Source of the DNA: Oleispira sp963933055
GTDB lineage: Bacteria > Pseudomonadota > Gammaproteobacteria > Pseudomonadales > Oceanobacteraceae
Length of the DNA: 64,000 bases
Direction: 5' to 3'
NCBI GenBank assembly: GCA_963933055.1
Contig: CAWVSY010000013.1
Coordinates: forward strand, 5,387-69,386
A program made the position numbers and the translations under genes. Position 1 is the stretch's first letter. Every line of letters begins with the position of its first letter. The notes beneath the pieces are model-generated. The model was not told where the DNA came from and made no database searches. It saw nothing but the letters and a program-made list of their open reading frames with translations. This document shows positions 44,296 to 51,052 of this stretch, in pieces.

Positions 44296-45124
44296 GTTTT
44301 TGAATAGGCAAGGTGATCAGCCCTCAAAACCTCAGGCAATTAAAGAAAATGTTGTCGAAGGCGTTTTGCAAAATTATTTGGATCAGTTACTGGTTACTGC
44401 AACACAGCCTCAGCGTGTCGAAAAAGCGATTCATATTCCTGATATTGATGATCAGGATGCGGTTAAATTAGAAGAAAAAATCGAAGCTGATGTTGTAGTG
44501 CCAGCAATAGAGACTGAGGTCGTCAAAGTTGAGCGCATTAGTATTGCGACAGTGGCCGTTCAGCCTAAGACCGATAGTCTGGTAGAGAGCGCTAGCAATA
44601 ATATTGCTGAGAGTATCAGTACAGAAATTGAATCTGCTATTAAACAATCAATGTTAAAACTGACGGATCAAGAATCTTGGTCAAGCCAAGGCGTTGAGTG
44701 CTTACTTTTCAGTGTGGGTGGGTTAAAACTTGCGGTGCCTTTATTGCTTTTAGGCGGGGTGCATGAAGTAATTCCTGATAATGTAAAGCCATTAATTGGT
44801 CAGCCAAACTGGTATTTAGGCCTTATTCATAGGGAAGATCAAAACTTGCAGGTCATTGATACAGCAAGTTTTATCATGCCAGAACGGGCTGAATCATTGG
44901 CGGAACAAGGGTATAAATATTTAATTCAACTTGAAAAAAGCCCTTGGGCAATTGCTTGCCAATCTATTGACGATACTGTTCGGTTAGAAGCGTCAGAAAT
45001 TAAGTGGCGTGGCGATCGTGGAAAGCGAGTTTGGTTAGCTGGAACGGTTATTGAAAAGATGTGTGCCTTGATTGATGTGTCTGGGTTACTACAAAGAGTG
45101 GAGTCGAGTTGTAAGCCTGTTTAA
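44288..45124 (+). CDS. parP: ParP-like CheW-domain protein
   Basis: A 278-residue protein starting at GTG. An N-terminal YLDQLLV motif (about 32-38) precedes a Val/Glu/Ala-rich linker. A CheW-like domain (about 135-278) follows with ECLLFSVGGLKLAVPLLLLG, WYLGLIHREDQNLQVIDTA and WLAGTVIEKMCALIDV. It deviates from classical CheW. In Vibrio, ParP couples ParC to CheA. Position and layout match the Pseudomonas gene between parA and cheW. The family call is good; the symbol is by analogy. Confidence 0.82.
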   Translation: MTEFLNRQGDQPSKPQAIKENVVEGVLQNYLDQLLVTATQPQRVEKAIHIPDIDDQDAVKLEEKIEADVVVPAIETEVVKVERISIATVAVQPKTDSLVESASNNIAESISTEIESAIKQSMLKLTDQESWSSQGVECLLFSVGGLKLAVPLLLLGGVHEVIPDNVKPLIGQPNWYLGLIHREDQNLQVIDTASFIMPERAESLAEQGYKYLIQLEKSPWAIACQSIDDTVRLEASEIKWRGDRGKRVWLAGTVIEKMCALIDVSGLLQRVESSCKPV

Positions 45125-45142
45125 ATATATTTAATTTTAAGC

Positions 45143-45158
45143 TGGTACACTTTGTGCT
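45143..45158 (+). promoter_or_regulatory. candidate sigma-54 promoter of cheW
   Basis: TGGTACACTTTGTGCT: GG (45144-45145), ten bases, GC (45156-45157). The -12 element is GTGC instead of TTGC. It is 80 bp before cheW. Confidence 0.5.
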
Positions 45159-45237
45159 CTCTACTATAGTTAAGGAAGGTAAATTACATTTTTTGACGCG
45201 AGCCAATTAATCTGGCCTTTCTAATGAGGAATTTTTT

Positions 45238-45717
45238 ATGTCTGCAAATGCCACGAAAAGTGCAGAGGATCCAATTTTACAGTGGGCAATTTTTCGTTTA
45301 GAAAATGAGTCTTACGGTATTAATGTGATGCAAGTACAAGAGGTTTTACGCTATACCGAGATAGCCCCAGTTCCTGGTGCGCCTCCGTATGTTTTAGGAA
45401 TTATTAACCTTCGGGGTAATGTTGTTACTGTGATGGATACGCGATCAAGATTTGCGTTACCCCATGCAGAAACCACAGATCAAACTCGAATCGTTATTAT
45501 CGAAGCGGAAAATCAAGTCGTTGGGATTTTAGTAGATGCGGTGGCTGAAGTTGTGTATTTACGACAGTCTGAAATTGAAACTACACCTAACGTTGGTAAT
45601 GAAGAAAGCGCTAAATTTATTCAAGGTGTTTGTCATAAAAATGATGAACTATTAATCTTGGTAGATCTAGAAAAGCTTATGACTGACGAGGAGTGGATGG
45701 AAATTTCTGGTTTTTAA
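45238..45717 (+). CDS. cheW: primary chemotaxis coupling protein CheW
   Basis: A 159-residue CheW with standard blocks (WAIFRLENESYGINVMQVQE, YVLGIINLRGNVVTVMDTR, FIQGVCHKNDELLILVDLEK). Pairs with the CheA at 38403. It has its own candidate sigma-54 promoter and an AATGAGGAA ribosome site. Followed by the DUF2802 gene after 22 bp. Confidence 0.95.
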   Translation: MSANATKSAEDPILQWAIFRLENESYGINVMQVQEVLRYTEIAPVPGAPPYVLGIINLRGNVVTVMDTRSRFALPHAETTDQTRIVIIEAENQVVGILVDAVAEVVYLRQSEIETTPNVGNEESAKFIQGVCHKNDELLILVDLEKLMTDEEWMEISGF

Positions 45718-45739
45718 TCAGAAATAGGAGTTCGAAATC

Positions 45740-46132
45740 ATGTTGTCATTAACATCAATGTCGATGGTTCATTGGCTATTAATTAGCAATGGTTTGTTAT
45801 TAGTAGCCACTGCGGCTGGTTTTTATTTAGTTAAACGCAAATACCAAAGCGATTTATTAAATTGGCAGCAGCAAACGCAAAAATTGAGACATGATTTAGA
45901 AGCGATGAACAAAAGTACGTTTGGCATCGGTCGATCTGTTAAAAAACTTGAACAGCGTTTAATTGAAAATGAGCGCAAGCCTGCGCTTGCATCATCTGAT
46001 GAAGCTTTGTACCAACAAGCACAGCGCTTGGTCGGCATGGGAGCTTCAGCTGATGATCTTGTATCTAGTTGCGGTGTTGCGAGGGCAGAAGCAGAGCTAC
46101 TGGTCTCAATGAATCGCCAGTTTGCGCATTAA
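45740..46132 (+). CDS. DUF2802 membrane-anchored protein
   Basis: A 130-residue protein with one membrane helix (about 9-28), a coiled coil (about 33-75), and a C-terminal DUF2802 domain (YQQAQRLVGMGASADDLVSS, VARAEAELLVSM). Such genes close the che-mot cluster in Pseudomonas and relatives; the function is not known. The helix-turn-helix-like C-terminus could bind a partner or DNA. It is the last gene of the flagellar block, followed by a hairpin. Confidence 0.85.
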   Translation: MLSLTSMSMVHWLLISNGLLLVATAAGFYLVKRKYQSDLLNWQQQTQKLRHDLEAMNKSTFGIGRSVKKLEQRLIENERKPALASSDEALYQQAQRLVGMGASADDLVSSCGVARAEAELLVSMNRQFAH

Positions 46133-46145
46133 TTTTATGTGTTCA

Positions 46146-46183
46146 TTACACTATACTGTTAGTATTTAGACGGTATAGTGTAA
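46146..46183 (+). terminator. long hairpin ending the chemotaxis operon
   Basis: TTACACTATACTGT and ACGGTATAGTGTAA are 14-base arms (one G:U pair in RNA) around ten bases, beginning 14 bp after the DUF2802 stop. No U-run follows directly, so it may be a stabilising stem or a dyad operator rather than a classical terminator. Confidence 0.5.
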
Positions 46184-46299
46184 CTTTCAGCGTTATTCTT
46201 TTTTCACCTCTTTAGATATCTTTTATTACAAAATAATCCGAGCTTCAGCTACAGACTTCCTATACTTGTTATATACAGGTATTAATTAGGAGACTCTTT

Positions 46300-46569
46300 A
46301 TGAAAGCGCTGAAAACAGTGGGCTTATCGGCTTTGATTACTTTCATGATGGTATTGACAGCTCAGCGTTCAGATAACCAATCTTCTAGTCACAGATTCGT
46401 CAACCAGGCATGGCTAGCTAGCCAGATTTATAGCGCTGCTTTTAATGATGTTTCTCCAGGGTTTGATGACCTGTATGTGATTAAAACGCAAGATAAAGGC
46501 CGAGAGATCGTCATTTATTGCAATACAACCTATTGCTATAAAAATCGTAATTCAATCATGACGACCTAA
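46300..46569 (+). CDS. small secreted hypothetical protein
   Basis: An 89-residue protein with a typical signal peptide (MKALKTVGLSALITFMMVLTA). The mature part carries two closely placed cysteines in YCNTTYCYK near the C-terminus. TTAGGAG precedes the ATG by seven bases, so translation is credible. No family recognised. It is an isolated gene between the flagellar block and a convergent membrane protein gene. Confidence 0.65.
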   Translation: MKALKTVGLSALITFMMVLTAQRSDNQSSSHRFVNQAWLASQIYSAAFNDVSPGFDDLYVIKTQDKGREIVIYCNTTYCYKNRNSIMTT

Positions 46570-46606
46570 ATTTGTTTTAATACCTGATTATTTAACAGCC
46601 TGCCAT

Positions 46607-47083
46607 TTAATATTTCAGTCCAAAGCGACGATAAATAAATCCCATCAGCCAAGCAGGTCCTATCATCAGAAATTGCACATCTTTAAAGAAAGAAGGTTTT
46701 TTCCCTTCAAGATGATGACCAATAAATTGGAATACCCATAAAATAATAAATAAAATCGTACAGGTTAAAGCCAGTGAGGCGACCTGTAAGCTTTCATACC
46801 AAGCAATCAGTCCATAGCAGGCTAAGGTGAAAAGTATTAATCCGATCGATAACCGCGGAGATAACCGTATATAAAATCCAGCGATGAAGATGAACGCGAG
46901 TATCGACCAGTTCAGGCTTGGGTGAATGTTTAATAAAAACTCAGGAACGGGGATTGCCCAGACGAGTCCTAGAATGACTAGAAAGATTAAGGGCACACAA
47001 AGCCAATGAATTAATTTATTGGTTTTGTTTTGGTGGCTATCGCCGTATTCGTTGAACCACTGATCGGGTGTTTTTTTCGACAT
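46607..47083 (-). CDS. Mpo1-like (DUF962) membrane protein
   Basis: A 158-residue protein with four or five membrane helices. Family motifs are WFNEYGDSHQNKTNKLIHW at the N-terminus and FQFIGHHLEGKKPSFFKDVQ at the C-terminus; their histidines match the metal-binding set of yeast Mpo1, a 2-hydroxy fatty-acid dioxygenase. Bacterial members are of unproven function. It converges with the small secreted protein gene and diverges from the AraC regulator. Confidence 0.88.
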   Translation of the reverse strand: MSKKTPDQWFNEYGDSHQNKTNKLIHWLCVPLIFLVILGLVWAIPVPEFLLNIHPSLNWSILAFIFIAGFYIRLSPRLSIGLILFTLACYGLIAWYESLQVASLALTCTILFIILWVFQFIGHHLEGKKPSFFKDVQFLMIGPAWLMGFIYRRFGLKY

Positions 47084-47218
47084 GTTGATTCTCTTCTCTT
47101 GTTATTGTGACTATCAGCTTACGTGAATAATTCTTTCAAGACATTAACCTCTTAGGCCAGTATATTTGACCTAGAAAGACAGTTGGGTAGGTCCTATTGG
47201 TATGGAGAGTATTTTGCG

Positions 47219-48259
47219 GTGAAGACAGTTTCTGTTATTTGGGTGAAAAGTTTATTACAGGCAGCAAGCTTGCACGGTGTGAGTGAAAGTGATGTTTTAG
47301 CGGCGGCCGGGTTGCCAGCTGAGCGTTTATCCATTGCCAGTGACCGTATTAGCCTGAATGATACATTATTACTCTGGCGTGCCTCAGAGCGCCTTAGTGC
47401 AGATCCTCTCTTTGGTTTTAATATGGGGAAATCGATAAAGCCAACTTATTTTCAATTGATCGCTTTTACTATGCTGAGCAGTAAGACGTTGGCTAGTGCG
47501 CTGGAGAAAATTTTAAAATATCAGCGTCTAATCAGTGATGGTGGTGCATTTTCTTTAATTCGCCAAGTCACTTCATCAGGTCCAGCAACTGGCAATACAC
47601 AAGCACAAATAAGCGCATTGGTTTATCAGCCGACAGTCAGTGATTTTAGTTATCATCAGATAGATGCTGTTATGGCCGCTGTGGTTGGTTTTATTAATTG
47701 GCTATTGGCTCGTGATGATGTGGTTGTGGAGGTGCACTTGCAGCATGATGTGCAATTAGGCGTGAATCAATATCGCGAATATTATCAAGCCCCTGTTGTA
47801 TTTAACCAAGCCGATAACAGTCTTTTATTTGACTCCGGCTTATTAGAACTACCTTTGCCCGGCTTTGATGCAAGTTTGGCAATACTGCATGAGCAAATGG
47901 CTGATAGCCAGCTTAGGCGCTTATTAGAGCCCAATATTATCACGCAGGTTCAAGAGCAGTTGATTGTTTGTGGTTGCGGAGTCAGTCGAGATGTTATTGC
48001 GAACAACATGGCAATGAGCAGCCGCAGTTTACAGCGTAAATTGCAGCAGGAGGGCAGTAGCTTTCAGCAATTATTTGATGAATATCGACATCAGCGTAGC
48101 TTGTTACTGTTACAGGATAAGCAGGTATCGTTAGCGGATATTGCTCAGCAATTAGGGTTTTCTGAAAACAGTACGTTTTATCGAGCCTTTAAGCGCTGGC
48201 AGGGTATAACACCGGGAGAATATCGCCAACGTCAATTGCACGTTAAAGCAATATCCTAG
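47219..48259 (+). CDS. AraC-family transcriptional regulator
   Basis: A 346-residue regulator. The N-terminal ligand domain is of the Arabinose_bd/OruR type (LLQAASLHGVSESDVLAAAG). The C-terminal double helix-turn-helix has MSSRSLQRKLQQEGSSFQQL and LADIAQQLGFSENSTFYRAF then GITPGEYRQ. The effector is unknown. The start at GTG 47219 has GGAGAG nine bases upstream; an in-frame TTG at 47183 has no such site. The gene ends 13 bp from the convergent bcp stop. Confidence 0.9.
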   Translation: MKTVSVIWVKSLLQAASLHGVSESDVLAAAGLPAERLSIASDRISLNDTLLLWRASERLSADPLFGFNMGKSIKPTYFQLIAFTMLSSKTLASALEKILKYQRLISDGGAFSLIRQVTSSGPATGNTQAQISALVYQPTVSDFSYHQIDAVMAAVVGFINWLLARDDVVVEVHLQHDVQLGVNQYREYYQAPVVFNQADNSLLFDSGLLELPLPGFDASLAILHEQMADSQLRRLLEPNIITQVQEQLIVCGCGVSRDVIANNMAMSSRSLQRKLQQEGSSFQQLFDEYRHQRSLLLLQDKQVSLADIAQQLGFSENSTFYRAFKRWQGITPGEYRQRQLHVKAIS

Positions 48260-48272
48260 CCCGGTATTTTGG

Positions 48273-48746
48273 CTACAAGCTATTAATGACTTCTAATACA
48301 TCATCATGGTGGCTCTTGGTTTTAACCTTGGCCATGATGTGTCGTAAAGTGCCTTCTTCATCAATAATAAAAGTAACGCGATGAATACCAATATATTCTT
48401 TGCCCATAAACTTTTTCAATGCCCATACACCATAGCTTTCAGCAATGGAATTATCTTCATCAGAGAGCAAAGGAAAATTCAGTTCTTGCTTGGTTGTGAA
48501 GTTAGTTAATCGCTTCGTCGGATCTGGACTGATGCCAAGGACAACGGTATTGGCTTTTTCAAAATCGGCTTTATGGTCGCGAATACCACAGGCTTGAACA
48601 GTACAGCCAGGGGTTGAGGCTTTAGGGTAGAAGTAAAGAACGACTTTTTTACCTTTGAAATCGGCCAGAGAGACTTCTTCACCATTCTGGTCAGTTGTTG
48701 TGAATTGAGGGGCAATTTGATCGAGAGGTGGGAATGCTAAGCTCAT
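48273..48746 (-). CDS. bcp: thioredoxin-dependent thiol peroxidase Bcp (PrxQ)
   Basis: A 157-residue atypical 2-Cys peroxiredoxin. It has the peroxidatic Cys in YPKASTPGCTVQACGIRD with the resolving Cys five residues on, then VVLGISPDP and FPLLSDEDNSIAESYGVW. It reduces hydroperoxides using thioredoxin. Normal length; monocistronic by layout. Confidence 0.95.
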   Translation of the reverse strand: MSLAFPPLDQIAPQFTTTDQNGEEVSLADFKGKKVVLYFYPKASTPGCTVQACGIRDHKADFEKANTVVLGISPDPTKRLTNFTTKQELNFPLLSDEDNSIAESYGVWALKKFMGKEYIGIHRVTFIIDEEGTLRHIMAKVKTKSHHDDVLEVINSL

Positions 48747-48846
48747 GAAGACAACCTGTATGATAAATTAAGTAAAACATTAAGTGATGAATGAAAACGA
48801 TCACGTTATTGATTGCTTAAGTTTGCCATAAAACAGCTGAGATAAT

Positions 48847-48875
48847 AATAGCGGCTAGCATTACTAACCGCTATT
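48847..48875 (-). terminator. hairpin 3' of the 92-residue minus-strand gene
   Basis: AATAGCGG and CCGCTATT arms extended by TAG/CTA across one mismatch, ten bases past the gene's stop on the minus strand. Followed on that strand by ATTATTATC, so the U-tract is weak. Confidence 0.5.
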
Positions 48876-48885
48876 GCTTAGAAAA

Positions 48886-49164
48886 TTAACAATTAATCGA
48901 TTGCTCGGTTAAGTAATTTTCTAACGTTTTCTTGGCTTTATTGCCAGCAGGGCTATTGCGGAAAACAAATTCATGCGTTTTATTTTCTAAAATAATAAGA
49001 ACGTCGGCACAAAAATCGCCATCGTGATTTTCACGAACAGCTTTCATACGAATCTCGATGACTTTCTCAAGATTGATGTAGAACTCACCTGATAATTCTT
49101 CTAACTGTTTGCCAGCATTAAGTCGAACAACGGCTACATTTGGATTAATACACAGAAATGACAT
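48886..49164 (-). CDS. conserved-looking hypothetical protein, 92 residues
   Basis: A soluble alpha/beta protein without signal peptide or membrane helix. Visible segments are FYINLEKVIEIRMKAV and CADVLIILENKTHEFVFRN, which read like beta strands around a small fold. AAGGAATC lies upstream of the ATG. It sits between bcp and the ferredoxin gene on the same strand and is followed by a hairpin. No family recognised; no function proposed. Confidence 0.6.
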   Translation of the reverse strand: MSFLCINPNVAVVRLNAGKQLEELSGEFYINLEKVIEIRMKAVRENHDGDFCADVLIILENKTHEFVFRNSPAGNKAKKTLENYLTEQSINC

Positions 49165-49264
49165 ACCAGATTCCTTGTTTCTTTTATCGATTAAAATTTA
49201 ATTCAATACTAGATCATGCTGGGGAATACTATATTGATTTGTATCAGTAATGACAACAGGGTAA

Positions 49265-49747
49265 TTAAGTTAACTTGATGCGAATGGCTGTTTTAGGAAT
49301 GCAGCAACAAGGAAGGATCTCATCGTCATTAATCCACGCCATAGGCTCTTCTGTGTAATGCACTTCGCCTTCTAGTAACTGGGTGCGACAGCTGCCGCAA
49401 TAACCTTCACGACATTGGTAATGAACCGGAACGTCTTGCGCTTCTAATGATTCCAATAGCGTATTGGCATTCTGAAACGACACAGAATGAAACTGCTCGG
49501 CGCTATTAATAATCGATACGGTGTGAACAGGCTTATCCATACCATCTAAATCAATCTGAGCGCTAGGCTCTGGGTGCTCAGGGTCTCCTGTATTTAGAAT
49601 CAAACTGTCTTGCACAGGCTCATGGTCGAGCTCTGCTTCGACTGTCTCCGCTTCTAATGAGAAGTCGTCATGTTCTTGTGCCAAACCATCAAGAAGAAAT
49701 TCTTCTTGATGGTCATTTGCAGACATTGTATTCGTTGATTGATTCAT
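49265..49747 (-). CDS. yfaE: YfaE-like 2Fe-2S ferredoxin of class Ia ribonucleotide reductase, long N-terminus
   Basis: The C-terminal 90 residues form a plant-type ferredoxin with CREGYCGSC and a fourth cysteine in LPCCCIP. In E. coli YfaE supplies electrons to rebuild the NrdB diferric-tyrosyl cofactor, and it follows nrdB there as here (23-bp gap). YfaE is normally about 85 residues; this product has an extra 70-residue acidic N-terminal part. An internal ATG before DKPVHTV could give a short form, but no good ribosome site is visible at either start. Confidence 0.85.
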   Translation of the reverse strand: MNQSTNTMSANDHQEEFLLDGLAQEHDDFSLEAETVEAELDHEPVQDSLILNTGDPEHPEPSAQIDLDGMDKPVHTVSIINSAEQFHSVSFQNANTLLESLEAQDVPVHYQCREGYCGSCRTQLLEGEVHYTEEPMAWINDDEILPCCCIPKTAIRIKLT

Positions 49748-49770
49748 AGCATTTGATTCATGGGCATTGA

Positions 49771-50901
49771 TTAAAGATCAAAATCGCCAAAGTCATCCGT
49801 ATCAACTGCGCTGTCCAATGCGCCTACCAAGTAAGAGCTGATTTCAGCTTCTTGTGGGGCTACTTGCACGTTATCGCTGTTCAACCAAGAATTGATCCAT
49901 GGTAGTGGGTTGCTCTTGGCATTAAAAATCGGTGGAAGGCCAATCGCAACGATACGCTGATCAGTAATGAACTCTACGTACTGAGCCAAAATTTGCTGAT
50001 TAAGGCCAATCATAGAGCCATCTTTAAATAAGTAGCCAGCCCATTCTTTTTCTTGTTCAGCAGCTTCTAAGAAAATATCACGAACTTCTTCTTTGCAGCT
50101 TGCTGCGATTTTACCCATTTCAGGATCATCTTTACCCGCCGCCATAATTTGTAAAATGTGCTGGGTACCGGTTAAGTGCAATGCTTCGTCACGAGCAATC
50201 AATTTAATAATTTTGGCGTTGCCTTCCATTTTTGCACGTTCAGCAAAAGCGAAAGAACAAGCAAAGCTCACGTAGAAACGAATCGCTTCTAATACGTTTA
50301 CCGAGACCATGGTTAGATACAAGGTGCGCTTTAAATCCTGTAGGTTAATATCAACCACTTTACCATTGATGGTATGGGTGCCTTCACCTAGCTGGGTATA
50401 GAAACTGCATTTTTCGATTAATTCATCATAGTATTTTGTAACGCTTACTGCGCGACGCGTAATGAAATCATTACGGGTAATGTCATCAAATACTTCAGCA
50501 GGATTCGGCACAACGTTACGCATAATGTGCGTATAGCTGCGGCTATGAATCGTTTCACTGAAAGACCATGTTTCGATCCAGGTTTCTAATTCTGGTAGCG
50601 ATACGATGGGTAAGAAGGCAACGTTTGGTGAGCGACCTTGTACTGAGTCCAAAAGCGTTTGGTACTTAAGGTTGCTCAAGAAAATGTGCTGTTCATGATC
50701 TGGAAGATCGTTGAAATCTTTGCGGTCATTGGCAAGATCGACTTCTTCTGGGCGCCAGAAAAAGGATAGTTGCTTTTCAATTAAATTTTCAAAAATTTTA
50801 TGCTTTTGAATGTCGTAGCGTGCAACGTTCACGGTTTCGCCAAAGAACATAGGTTGCTTCAACGTATCAAAAGTTTTCTGGTTGAACGTGGTATAGGACA
50901 T
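49771..50901 (-). CDS. nrdB: class Ia ribonucleotide reductase small subunit NrdB
   Basis: A 376-residue beta subunit. The radical Tyr lies in FLSNLKYQTLLDSVQGR; iron ligands are in FWRPEEVDLANDRKDF, SFSETIHSRSYTHI and LIARDEALHLTGTQH. The C-terminal tail ends in DDFGDFDL, the NrdA-binding type. It makes the tyrosyl radical needed for dNTP synthesis. It is separated from nrdA by an intrinsic terminator, so it is reached by read-through or an own promoter in the A+T-rich leader (two ATATAAAA(A)GGTTTT-like repeats at about 50917-50960). Confidence 0.97.
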   Translation of the reverse strand: MSYTTFNQKTFDTLKQPMFFGETVNVARYDIQKHKIFENLIEKQLSFFWRPEEVDLANDRKDFNDLPDHEQHIFLSNLKYQTLLDSVQGRSPNVAFLPIVSLPELETWIETWSFSETIHSRSYTHIMRNVVPNPAEVFDDITRNDFITRRAVSVTKYYDELIEKCSFYTQLGEGTHTINGKVVDINLQDLKRTLYLTMVSVNVLEAIRFYVSFACSFAFAERAKMEGNAKIIKLIARDEALHLTGTQHILQIMAAGKDDPEMGKIAASCKEEVRDIFLEAAEQEKEWAGYLFKDGSMIGLNQQILAQYVEFITDQRIVAIGLPPIFNAKSNPLPWINSWLNSDNVQVAPQEAEISSYLVGALDSAVDTDDFGDFDL

Positions 50902-50988
50902 AAATGGCTACAACTATAAAAATATAAAAGGTTTTAAAATATAAAAAGTTTTAAAAGTAATATCGATGATAACGAAGGATAGAACGAT

Positions 50989-51032
50989 AAAAAATACGCT
51001 GACTGATGTGTATCAAGTTCAGCGTATTTTTT
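50989..51032 (-). terminator. intrinsic terminator between nrdA and nrdB
   Basis: AAAAATACGCTGA pairs with TCAGCGTATTTTT around 16 bases, flanked by A and T runs on both sides, so it works in either direction. It begins 20 bp after the nrdA stop on the minus strand. Confidence 0.8.
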
Positions 51033-51052
51033 AATCAAACGAGTGAATAAGA

